Shown in pieces: positions 26,683-38,755 of a stretch of DNA of 64,000 bases. The stretch is from contig BSBM01000917.1 in NCBI GenBank assembly GCA_027924585.1, positions 10,345,501-10,409,500 on the forward strand, in the 5' to 3' direction. The notes below the pieces were generated by a model. That model searched no databases. It was not told the DNA's origin and was given only the letters and a program-made list of their open reading frames with translations. Every line of letters begins with the position of its first letter. The first letter of the stretch is position 1. The position numbers and the translations under genes were made by a program. Source of the DNA: Larix kaempferi. Lineage: Eukaryota > Streptophyta > Pinopsida > Pinales > Pinaceae.

Positions 26683-29600
26683 CATGCGCAAACTATAGAA
26701 AGTCGTTATGACGTAGAATGTGCATACTTTATAAATTCCATTTATGAAATAAAACACATTTTCTAAAAACACGTGTTTTTTACGAAATCGTGTAAAACTT
26801 CTAGAAGCTGTGATTTTAAAAAATGGTGGAAGTAAGCTTTTCTTATTTCCGGACGCATTCGCAAACTATAGAAAGTCGTTGTGACGTAGAATGTGCATAC
26901 TTTGTTGATTCCATTTATGAAATAAAACACATTTTCTAAAAACTCGTGTTATTTAAGAAGTCATGTAAACCTTCTAGAAGCTGTGATTTTAAAAAACGGG
27001 GGAAGTAAGCTTTTCTTATTTCTGGACACATGCACAAACTATAGAAAGTCGTTGTGACGTAGAATGTGCATACTTTGTTGATTCCATTTATGAAATAAAA
27101 CGCATTTTCTAAAAACTCGTGTTTTTTAAGAAGTCATGTAAACCTTCTAGAAGCTGTGATTTTAAAAAATGGTGGAAGTAAGCTTTTCTTATTTCCGGAT
27201 GCATGTGCAAACTATAGAAAATTGTTATGACGTAGAATGTGCATACTTTGTTGATTCCATTTATGAAATAAAACACAATTTCTAAAAACTCGTGTTTTTT
27301 AAGAAATCATGTAAACCTTCTAGAAGCTGTGATTTTAAAAAACAGGGGATGTAAGCTTTTCTTATTTCCAAACGCATGCGCAAACTATAGAAAGATGTTA
27401 TGACGTAGAATGTGCATACTTTGTTGATTCCATTTATGAAATAAAACACATTTTCTAAAAACTCGTGTTTTTTAAGAAATCATGTAAACCTTCTAGAAGC
27501 TGTGATTTTAAAAAACAGGGGAAGTAAGCTTTTCTTATTTTCAAACGCATGCGCAAACTATAGAATGTCGTTATGATGTAGAATGTCAATACTTTGTTGA
27601 TTCCATTTATGAAATAAAACACATTTTCTAAAAACTCGTGTTTTTTAAGAAATCATGTAAACCTTCTAGAAGCTGTGATTTTCAAAAACGGGGGAAGTAA
27701 GCTTTTCTTATTTCCGGATGCATGTGCAAACTATAGAAAGTCGTTATGACGTAGAATGTGCATACTTTGTAGATTCCATTTATGAAATAAAACACATTTT
27801 CTAAAAACTCGTGTTTTTTAAGAAATCATGTAAACCTTCTAGAAGCTGTGATTTTAAAAAATGGGGGAAGTAAGCTTTTCTTATTTCCGGACGCATGCGC
27901 AAACTATAGAGACTCGTTATGACGTAGAATGTGCATACTTTGTAGATTCCATTTATGAAATAAAACACATTTTCTAAAAACTCATGTTTTTTACAAAATC
28001 ATGTAAACCTTCTAGAAGCTGTGATTTTAAAAAACGGTGGAAGAAAGCTTTTCCTATTTCTGGACGCATGCGCAAACTATAGAAAGTCGTTATGACGTAG
28101 AATGTGCATTCTTTGTGGATTCCATTTATGAAATAAAACACATTTTCTAAAAACTCGTGTTTTTTTAGAAATCATGTAAACCTTCTAGAAGTTGTGATTT
28201 TAAAAAACGGGGGAAGTAAGCTTTTCTTATTTCCGGACGCATGCGAAAACTATAGAAAGTCGTTATGACATAGAATGTGCATACTTTGTAGATTCCATTT
28301 ATGAAATAAAACACATTTTCTAAAAACACGTGTTTTTTACGAAATCGTGTAAACCTTCTAGAAGCTGTGATTTTAAAAAACGGTGGAAGTAAGCTTTTCT
28401 TTTTTCCGGACGAATGCGCAAACTATAGAAAGTCGTTATGACGTAGAATGTGCATACTTTGTTGATTCCATTTATGAAATAAAACACATTTTCTAAAAAC
28501 TCGTGTTTTTTAAGAAATCATGTAAACCTTCTAGAAGCTGTGATTTTAAAAAACGAGGGAAGTAAGCTTTTCTTATTTCCGGACGCATGCGCAAACTATA
28601 GAAAGTCGTTATGACGTAGAATGTGCATACTTTGTTGATTCCATTTATGAAATAAAACACATTTTCTAAAAACTCGTGTTTTTTATGAAATAATGTAAAC
28701 CTTCTAGAAGCTGTGATTTTAAAAAACCTTAGAAGTAAGCTTTTCTTATTTCCGGACGCATGCGCAAACTATAGAAAGTCGTTATGACCTAGAATGTGCA
28801 TACTTTGTTGATTCCATTTATGAAATAAAACACATTTTCTAAAAACTCTTGTTTTTTAAGAAATCATGTAAACCTTCTAGAAGCTGTGATTTTAAAAAAC
28901 GGGGGAAGTAAGCTTTTCTTATTTCCGGACGCATGGGCAAACTATAGAAAGTCGTTATGACGTAGAATGTGCATACTTTGTAGATTACATTTATGAAATA
29001 AAACACATTTTCTAAAAACTCGTATTTTTTACGAAATCATGTAAACCTTCAAGAAGCTGTGATTTTAAAAAACGGTGGAAGTAAGCTTTTCTTATTTCCG
29101 GTCGAATGCGAAAACTATAGAAAGTCGTTATGACCTAGAATGTGCATACTTTGTTGATTCCATTTATGAAATAAAACACATTTTCTAAAAACTCGTGTTT
29201 TTTATGAAATAATGTAAACCTTCTAGAAGCTGTGATTTTAAAAAACCTTGGAAGTAAGCTTTTCTTATTTCCGGACGCATGCGCAAACTATAGAAAGTCG
29301 TTATGACGTAGAATGTGCATACTTTGTTGATTCCATTTATGAAATAAAACACATTTTCAAAAAACTCGTGTTTTTTACGAAATCATGTAAACCTTCTAGA
29401 AGCTGTGATTTTAAAAAACGGTGGACGTAAGCTTTTCTTATTTCCGGACGCATGCGCAAACTATACAAAGTATTTATGACTTAGAATGTGCATACTTTGT
29501 AGATTCCATTTATGAAATAAATCACATTTTCTAAAAACTCGTGGTTTTTACGAAATCATGTAAACCTTCAAGAAGCTGTGATTTTAAAAAACGGTGGAAG

Positions 29601-31007
29601 TCAGCTTTTCTTATATCCGGTCGAATGCGAAAACTATAGAAAGTCGTTATGACATAGAATGTGCATACTTTCTTGATTCCATTTATGAAATAAAACACAT
29701 TATCTAAAAACTCGTGTTTTTTTAAGAAATCATGTAAACCTTCTAGAAGCTGTGATTTAGAAAAACAAGGGAAGTAAGCTTTTCTTTTTTTCGGACACAT
29801 GCGCAAACTATAGAAAGTCGTTATGACGTAGAATGTGCATACTTTGTAGGTTACATTTATGAAATAAAACACATTTTCTAAAAACTCGTGTTTTTTAGGA
29901 AATCATGTAAACCTTCTAGAAGCTGTGATTTTAAAAAATGGTTGAAGTAAGCTTTTCTTATTTCCGGATGCATCCGCAAACTATAGAAAGTCGTTATGAC
30001 GTAGAATGTGCATACTTTGTATATTCCATTTATGAAATAAAACACATTATCTAAAAACTCGTGTTTTTTAAGAAATCATGTAAACCTTCTAGAAGCTGTG
30101 ATTTAGAAAAACGGGGGAAGTAAGCTTTTCTCATTTCCGGACACATGCGCAAAATATAGAAAGTCGTTATGACGTAGAATGTGCATACTTTGTTGATTCC
30201 ATTTATGAAATAAAACACATTTTCTAAAAACTCGTGTTTTTTAAGAAATCATGTAAACCTTCTAGAAGCTGTGATTTTAAAAAACGGGGGAAGTAAGCTT
30301 TTCTTATTTCCGGACGCATGCGCAAACTATAGAAAGTCGTTATGACGTAGAATGTGCATACTTTATAAATTCCATTTATGAAATAAAACACATTTTCTAA
30401 AAACACGTGTTTTTTACGAAATCGTGTAAAACTTCTAGAAGCTGTGATTTTAAAAAATGGTGGAAGTAAGCTTTTCTTATTTCCGGACGCATGCGCAAAC
30501 TATAGAAAGTCGTTGTGACGTAGAATGTGCATACTTTGTTGATTCCATTTATGAAATAAAACACATTTTCTAAAAACTCGTGTTATTTAAGAAGTCATGT
30601 AAACCTTCTAGAAGCTGTGATTTTAAAAAACGGGGGAAGTAAGCTTTTCTTATTTCTGGACACATGCACAAACTATAGAAAGTCGTTGTGACGTAGAATG
30701 TGCATACTTTGTTGATTCCATTTATGAAATAAAACGCATTTTCTAAAAACTCGTGTTTTCTAAGAAATCATGTAAACCTTCTAGAAGGTGTGATTTTAAA
30801 AAATGGGGGAAGTAAGCTTTTCTTATTTCCAAACGCATGCGCAAACTATAGAAATCGTTATGACGTAGAATGTGCATACTTTGTTGATTCCATTTATGAA
30901 ATAAAACACATTTTCCAAAAACTCGTGTTTTTTAAGAAGTCATGTAAACCTTCTAGAAGCTGTGATTTTAAAAAATGGTGGAAGTAAGCTTTTCTTATTT
31001 CCGGATG
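26683..31007 (+). repeat. 25-monomer HOR, copy 4 (4325 bp)
   Basis: Fourth complete copy. It differs from copy 3 by ATGACTTAGAATG instead of ATGACGTAGAATG near 29,478, which breaks a minus-strand open frame present in copies 1-3. That frame being dispensable is consistent with the array being non-coding. Confidence 0.95.
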
Positions 31008-32085
31008 CATGCGCAAACTATAGAAAGTCGTTATGACGTAGAATGTGCATACTTTATAAATTCCATTTATGAAATAAAACACATTTTCTAAAAACACGTG
31101 TTTTTTACGAAATCGTGTAAAACTTCTAGAAGCTGTGATTTTAAAAAATGGTGGAAGTAAGCTTTTCTTATTTCCGGACGCATTCGCAAACTATAGAAAG
31201 TCGTTGTGACGTAGAATGTGCATACTTTGTTGATTCCATTTATGAAATAAAACACATTTTCTAAAAACTCGTGTTATTTAAGAAGTCATGTAAACCTTCT
31301 AGAAGCTGTGATTTTAAAAAACGGGGGAAGTAAGCTTTTCTTATTTCTGGACACATGCACAAACTATAGAAAGTCGTTGTGACGTAGAATGTGCATACTT
31401 TGTTGATTCCATTTATGAAATAAAACGCATTTTCTAAAAACTCGTGTTTTTTAAGAAGTCATGTAAACCTTCTAGAAGCTGTGATTTTAAAAAATGGTGG
31501 AAGTAAGCTTTTCTTATTTCCGGATGCATGTGCAAACTATAGAAAATTGTTATGACGTAGAATGTGCATACTTTGTTGATTCCATTTATGAAATAAAACA
31601 CAATTTCTAAAAACTCGTGTTTTTTAAGAAATCATGTAAACCTTCTAGAAGCTGTGATTTTAAAAAACAGGGGATGTAAGCTTTTCTTATTTCCAAACGC
31701 ATGCGCAAACTATAGAAAGATGTTATGATGTAGAATGTGCATACTTTGTTGATTCCATTTATGAAATAAAACACATTTTCTAAAAACTCGTGTTTTTTAA
31801 GAAATCATGTAAACCTTCTAGAAGCTGTGATTTTAAAAAACAGGGGAAGTAAGCTTTTCTTATTTTCAAACGCATGCGCAAACTATAGAATGTCGTTATG
31901 ATGTAGAATGTCAATACTTTGTTGATTCCATTTATGAAATAAAACACATTTTCTAAAAACTCGTGTTTTTTAAGAAATCATGTAAACCTTCTAGAAGCTG
32001 TGATTTTCAAAAACGGGGGAAGTAAGCTTTTCTTATTTCCGGATGCATGTGCAAACTATAGAAAGTCGTTATGACGTAGAATGTG
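31008..32085 (+). repeat. 25-monomer HOR, truncated copy 5 (~6.2 monomers)
   Basis: The 25-mer order continues for about 1.08 kb with one noticed change (ATGATGTAG near 31,726, a CpG-to-TpG transition) and stops at 32,085. There GTGCATAC of the other copies becomes GTGAATAC and the following monomers match 7.1-7.4 kb and 34.0-34.2 kb instead. This is the right-hand edge of the 25-mer amplification. Confidence 0.9.
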
Positions 32086-34782
32086 AATACTTTGTAGATT
32101 CCATTTATGAAATAAAACACATTTTCTAAAAACACGTGTTTTTTACGAAATCTTGTAAACCTTCTATAAGCTGTGATTTTAAAAAACGGTGGAAGTAAGC
32201 TTTTCTTATTTCCGGACGAATGCGCAAACTATAGAAAATCGTTATGACGTAGAATGTGCATACTTTGTTGATTCCATTTATGATATAAAACACATTTTCT
32301 AAAATATCGTGTTTTTTAAGAAATCATGTAAACCTTCTAGAAGCTGTGATTTTAAAAAACGGTGGAAGAAAGCTTTTCCTATTTCTGGACGCATGCGCAA
32401 ACTATAGAAAGTCGTTATGACGTAGAATATGCATTCTTTGTGGATTCCATTTATGAAATAAAACACATTTTCTAAAAACTCGTGTTTTTTAAGAAATCAT
32501 GTAAACCTTCTAGAAGCTGTGATTTTAAAAAACAGGGGAAGTAAGCTTTTCTTATTTCCGGACGCATGCGAAAACTATAGAAAGTCGTTATGACATAGAA
32601 TGTGCATACTTTGTAGATTCCATTTATGAAATAAAACACATTTTCTAAAAACACGTGTTTTTTACGAAATCGTGTAAACCTTCTAGAAGCTGTGATTTAA
32701 AAAAACGGTGGAAGTAAGCTTTTCTTATTTCCGGACGAATGCGCAAACTATAGAAAGTCGTCATGACGTAGAATGTGCATACTTTGTTGATTCCATTTAT
32801 GAAATAAAACGCATTTTCTAAAAACTCGTGTTTTCTAAGAAATCATGTAAACCTTCTAGAAGCTGTGATTTTAAAAAATGGGGGAAGTAAGCTTTTCTTA
32901 TTTCCAAACGCATGCGCAAACTATAGAAATCGTTATGACGTAGAATGTGCATACTTTGTTGATTCCATTTATGAAATAAAACACATTTTCTAAAAACTCG
33001 TGTTTTTTAAGAAGTCATGTAAACCTTCTAGAAGCTGTGATTTTAAAAAATGGTGGAAGTAAGCTTTTCTTATTTCCGGATGCATGTGCAAACTATAGAA
33101 AATTGTTATGACTTAGAATGTGCATACTTTGTTGATTCCATTTATCAAATAAAACACAATTTCTAAAAACTCGTGTTTTTTAAGAAATCATGTAAACCTT
33201 CTAGAAGCTGTGATTTAAAAAAACAGGGGATGTAAGCTTTTCTTATTTCCAAACGCATGCGCAAACTATAGAAAGATGTTATGACGTAGAATGTGCATAC
33301 TTTGTTGATTCCATTTATGAAATAAAACACATTTTCTAAAAACTCGTGTTTTTTAAGAAATCATGTAAACCTTCTAGAAGCTGTGATTTTAAAAAACAGG
33401 GGAAGTAAGCTTTTCTTATTTTCAAACGCATGCGCAAACTATAGAATGTCGTTATGATGTAGAATGTCCATACTTTGTTGATTCCATTTATGAAATAAAA
33501 CACATTTTCTAAAAACTCGTGTTTTTTAAGAAATCATGTAAACCTTCTAGAAGCTGTGATTTTCAAAAACGGGGAAGTAAGCTTTTCTTATTTCCGGATG
33601 CATGTGCAAACTATAGAAAGTCGTTATGACGTAGAATGTGCATACTTTCTTGATTCCATTTATGAAATAAAACACATTTTCTAAAAACTCGTGTTTTTTA
33701 CGAAATCATGTAAACCTTCTAGAAGCTGTGATTTTAAAAAACGGTGGAAGTAAGCTTTTCTTATTTCCAAACTCATGCGTGAACTATAGAAAGTCGTTAT
33801 GATGTAGAATGTGCATAGTTTGTTGATTCCATTTATGAAATAAAACACATTTTCTAAAAACTCGTGTTTTTTAAGAAATCATGTAAACCTTCTAGAAGCT
33901 GTGATTTTAAAAAACGGGGGAAGTAAGATTTTCTTATTTCCGGATTCATGCGCAAACTATAGAAAGTCGTTATGACGTAGAATGTGAATACTTTGTAGAT
34001 TCCATTTATGAAATAAAACACATTTTCTAAAAACACGTGTTTTTTACGAAATCGTGTAAACCTTCTATAAGCTGTGATTTTAAAAAACGGTGGAAGTAAG
34101 CTTTTCTTATTTCCGGACGAATGCGCAAACTATAGAAAATCGTTATGACGTAGAATGTGCATACTTTGTTGATTCCATTTATGAAATAAAACACATTTTC
34201 TAAAATATCGTGTTTTTTAAGAAATCATGTAAACCTTCTAGAAGCTGTGATTTTAAAAAATGGTGGAAGTAAGCTTTTCTTATTTCCGGACGCATGCGCA
34301 AACTATAGAAATTCGTTATGACGTAGAATGTGCATACTTTTTGATTCCATTTATGAAATAAAACACATTTTCTAAAAACTCGTGTTTTTTAAGAAATCAT
34401 GTAAACCTTATAGAAACTGTGATTTTAAAAAACGGGGGAAGTAAGCTTTTCTTATTTCCAAACGCATGCGAAAACTATAGAAAGTCATTATGACGTAGAA
34501 TGTGCATACTTTGTTTATTCCATTTATGAAATAAAACACATTTTCTAAGAACTCGTGTTTTTTAAGAAATCATATAAACCTTCTAGAAGCTGTGATTTTA
34601 AAAAACGGGGGAAGTAAGCTTTTCTTTTTTCCAAACGCATGCGAAAACTATAGAAAGTCGTTATGATGTAGAATGTGCATACTTTGTAGATTCCATTTAT
34701 GAAATAAAACACATTATCTAAAAACTCGTGTTTTTTAAGAAATCATGTAAACCTTCCGGAAGCTGGGATTTAGAAAAACGGG
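32086..34782 (+). repeat. Transition block, older HOR sequence (copy gamma, left part)
   Basis: After the 25-mer ends, monomers matching 7.1-7.4 kb (GTAAACCTTCTATAAGC, AAAATATCGTG) are followed by monomers matching 9.35-9.75 kb (GAAGAAAGCTTTTCC) and then 12.4-13.7 kb (CTAAGAAATCATG, TTTATCAAATAAAAC, CAGGGG boxes). From about 34.0 kb the best match is 7.2 kb onward. One box near 33,573 has lost a G (ACGGGGAAG). The mosaic order shows more than one recombination event. Confidence 0.7.
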
Positions 34783-36858
34783 GGAAGTAAGCTTTTCTTA
34801 TTTCCGGACGCATGCGCAAACTATAGAAAGTCGTTATGACGTAGAATGTGCATACTTTGTTGATTCCATTTATGAAATAAAACACATTTTCTAAAAACTT
34901 GTGTTTTTTAAGAATTCATGTAAACCTTCTAGAAGCTGTGATTTAAAAAAACGGGGGAAGTAAGCTTTTCTTATTTCCGGAAGCATGCGCAAACTATAGA
35001 AAGTCGTTATGACGTAGAATGTGCATACTTTGTAGATTCCATTCATGAAATAAATCACATTTTCTAAAAACTCGTGGTTTTTACGAAATCATGTAAACCT
35101 TCAACAAGCTGTGATTTTAAAAAACGGTGGAAGTCAGCTTTTCTTATATCCGGTCGAATGCGAAAACTATAGAAAGTCGTTATGACGTAGAATGTGCATA
35201 CTTTGTTGATTCCATTTATGAAATAAAACACATTTTCTAAAAACTCATGTTTTTTAAGAAATCATGTAAACCTTCTAGAAGCTGTGATTTTAAAAAACGA
35301 GGGAAGTAAGCTTTTCTTATTTCCGGACGCATGCACAAACTATAGAAAGTCGTTATGACGTAGAATGTGCATACTTTGTAGATTCAGTTTGTGAAATAAA
35401 ACACATTTTCTAAAAACACGTGTTTTTTACGAAATCGTGTAAACCTTCTAGAAGCTGTGATTTTAAAAAACGGTGGAAGTAAGCTTTTCTTATTTCTGGA
35501 CGCATGCGCAAACTATAGAAAGTCGTTGTGACGTAGAATGTGCATACTTTGTTGATTCCATTTATGAAATAAAACACATTTTCTAAAAACTCGTGTTTTT
35601 TAAGAAATCATGTAAACCTTCTAGAAGCTGCGATTTTAAAAAACGGGGGAAGTAAGCTTTTCTTATTTCCGGACACATGCGCAAACTATAGGAAGTCGTT
35701 GTGACGTAGAATGTGCATACTTTGTTGATTCCATTTATGAAATAAAACACATTTTCTAAAAACTCGTGTTTTTTAAGAAATCATGTAAACCTTCTAGAAG
35801 CTGTGATTTTAAAAAACGGGGGAAGTAAGTTTTTCTTATTTCCGGAGGCATGCGCAAACTATAGAAAGTCGTTACGACGTAGAATGTGCATACTTTGTAG
35901 ATTCTTTTTATGAAATAAAACACATTTTCTAAAAACTCGTGTTTTTTAAGAAATCATGTAAACCTTCTAGAAGCTGTGATTTTAAAAAATGGGGGAAGTA
36001 AGCTTTTCTTATTTCCGGACGCATGCGCAAACTATAGAGACTCGTTATGACGTAGAATGTGCATACTTTGTAGATTCCATTTATGAAATAAAACACATTT
36101 TCTAAAAACTCATGTTTTTTACAAAATCATGTAAACCTTCTAGAAGCTGTGATTTTAAAAAACGGTGGAAGAAAGCTTTTCCTATTTCTGGACGCATGCG
36201 CAAACTATAGAAAGTCGTTATGACGTAGAATGTGCATTCTTTGTGGATTCCATTTATGAAATAAAACACATTTTCTAAAAACTCGTGTTTTTTAAGAAAT
36301 CATGTAAACCTTCTAGAAGCTGTGATTTTAAAAAACGGGGGAAGTAAGCTTTTCTTATTTCCGGACGCATGCGAAAACTATAGAAAGTCGTTATGACATA
36401 GAATGTGCATACTTTGTAGATTCCATTTATGAAATAAAACACATTTTCTAAAAACACGTGTTTTTTACGAAATCGTGTAAACCTTCTAGAAGCTGTGATT
36501 TTAAAAAACGGTGGAAGTAAGCTTTTCTTATTTCCGGACGAATGCGCAAACTATAGAAAGTCGTTATGACGTAGAATGTGCATACTTTGTTGATTCCATT
36601 TATGAAATAAAGCACATTTTCTAAAAACTCGTGTTTTTTAAGAAATCATGTAAACCTTCTAGAAGCTGTGATTTTAAAAAACGAGGGAAGTAAGCTTTTC
36701 TTATTTCCGGACGCATGCGCAAACTATAGAAAGTCTTTATGACGTAGAATGTGCATACTTTGTTGATTCCATTTATGAAATAAAACACATTTTCTAAAAA
36801 CTCGTGTTTTTTATGAAATAATGTAAACCTTCTAGAAGCTGTGATTTTAAAAAACCTT
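34783..36858 (+). repeat. 12-monomer HOR, copy 1 (2076 bp)
   Basis: Markers recur exactly 2076 bp (12 x 173) later: CTAAAAACTTGTG with AAGAATTCATG (34,891 and 36,967), CGTGGTTTTTACG with TTCAAC/GAAGCTG, TTCAGTTTGTGAAATAAAAC, CGGAGGCATGCG with CGTTACGACG, and GAAGAAAGCTTTTCC. The last left-hand mismatch is 34,782 against 36,858, where a GGGG box meets a CTTGG box. The block also corresponds to 8.0-10.1 kb of the older HOR. Confidence 0.88.
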
Positions 36859-38755
36859 GGAAGTAAGCTTTTCTTATTTCCGGACGCATGCGCAAACTAT
36901 AGAAAGTCGTTATGACGTAGAATGTGCATACTTTGTTGATTCCATTTATGAAATAAAACACATTTTCTAAAAACTTGTGTTTTTTAAGAATTCATGTAAA
37001 CCTTCTAGAAGCTGTGATTTAAAAAAACGGGGGAAGTAAGCTTTTCTTATTTCCGGACGCATGCGCAAACTATAGAAAGTCGTTATGACGTAGAATGTGC
37101 ATACTTTGTAGATTCCATTCATGAAATAAATTACATTTTCTAAAAACTCGTGGTTTTTACGAAATCATGTAAACCTTCAAGAAGCTGTGATTTTAAAAAA
37201 CGGTGGAAGTCAGCTTTTCTTATATCCGGTCGAATGCGAAAACTATAGAAAGTCGTTATGACGTAGAATGTGTATACTTTGTTGATACCATTTATGAAAT
37301 AAAACACATTTTCTAAAAACTCGTGTTTTTTAAGAAATCATGTAAACCTTCTAGAAGCTGTGATTTTAAAAAACGAGGGAAGTAAGCTTTTCTTATTTCC
37401 GGACGCATGCACAAACTATAGAAAGTCGTTATGACGTAGAATGTGCATACTTTGTAGATTCAGTTTGTGAAATAAAACACATTTTCTGAAAACACGTGTT
37501 TTTTACGAAATCGTGTAAACCTTCTAGAAGCTGTGATTTTAAAAAACGGTGGAAGTAAGCTTTTCTTATTTCTGGACGCATGCGCAAACTATAGAAAGTC
37601 GTTGTGACGTAGAATGTGCATACTTTGTTTATTCCATTTATGAAATAAAACACATTTTCTAAAAACTCGTGTTTTTTAAGAAATCATGTAAACCTTCTAG
37701 AAGCTGCGATTTTAAAAAACGGGGGAAGTAAGCTTTTCTTATTTCCGGACACATGCGCAAACTATAGGAAGTCTTTGTGACGTAGAATGTGCATACTTTG
37801 TTGATTCCATTTATGAAATAAAACACATTTTCTAAAAACTCGTGTTTTTTAAGAAATCATGTAAACCTTCTAAAAGCTGTGATTTTAAAAAACGGGGGAA
37901 GTAAGTTTTTCTTATTTCCGGAGGCATGCGCAAACTATAGAAAGTCGTTACGACGTAGAATGTTCATACTTTGTAGATTCCATTTATGAAATAAAACACA
38001 TTTTCTAAAAACTCGTGTTTTTTAAGAAATCATGTAAAGCTTCTAGAAGCTGTGATTTTAAAAAATGGGGGAAGTAAGCTTTTCTTATTTTCGGACGCAT
38101 GCGCAAACTATAGAGAGTCGTTATGACGTAGAATGTGCATACTTTGTAGATTCCATTTATGAAATAAAACACATTTTCTAAAAACTCGTGTTTTTTACAA
38201 AATCATGTAAACCTTCTAGAAGCTGTGATTTTAAAAAACGGTGGAAGAAAGCTTTTCCTATTTCTGGACGCATGCGCAAACTATAGAAAGTCGTTATGAC
38301 GTAGAATATGCATTCTTTGTGGATTCCATTTATGAAATAAAACACATTTTCTAAAAACTCGTGTTTTTTAAGAAATCATGTAAACCTTCTAGAAGCTGTG
38401 ATTTTAAAAAACGGGGGAAGTAAGCTTTTCTTATTTCCGGACGCATGCGAAAACTATAGAAAGTCGTTATGACATAGAATGTGCATACTTTGTAGATTCC
38501 ATTTATGAAATAAAACACATTTTCTAAAAACACGTGTTTTTTACGAAATCGTGTAAACCTTCTAGAAGCTGTGATTTAAAAAAACGGTGGAAGTAAGCTT
38601 TTCTTATTTCCGGACGAATGCGCAAACTATAGAAAGTCGTTATGACGTAGAATGTGCATACTTTGTTGATTCCATTTATGAAATAAAACACATTTTCTAA
38701 AAACTCGTGTTTTTTAAGAAATCATGTAAACCTTCTAGAAGCTGTGATTTTAAAA
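36859..38755 (+). repeat. 12-monomer HOR, copy 2 (~11 monomers)
   Basis: Second copy of the 2076-bp unit. It matches copy 1 until about 38,755, where TTTTAAAATACGGGGG replaces TTTTAAAAAACGAGGG. Scattered differences from copy 1 include AAATTACATTTT (~37,129) against AAATCACATTTT, CGCATGCG for AGCATGCG, GTCTTTGTG near 37,771, and loss of the CTAGAAG palindrome near 37,870 (CTAAAAG). It is thus more diverged than the 25-mer copies. Confidence 0.87.

Noticed and set aside
13708-32085. Assembly artefact as the explanation for the near-identical 25-mer copies
   Set aside because: It cannot be excluded from sequence alone, but each copy carries its own private differences, and the first and last copies have distinct junctions, which argues against simple duplication of one contig segment.
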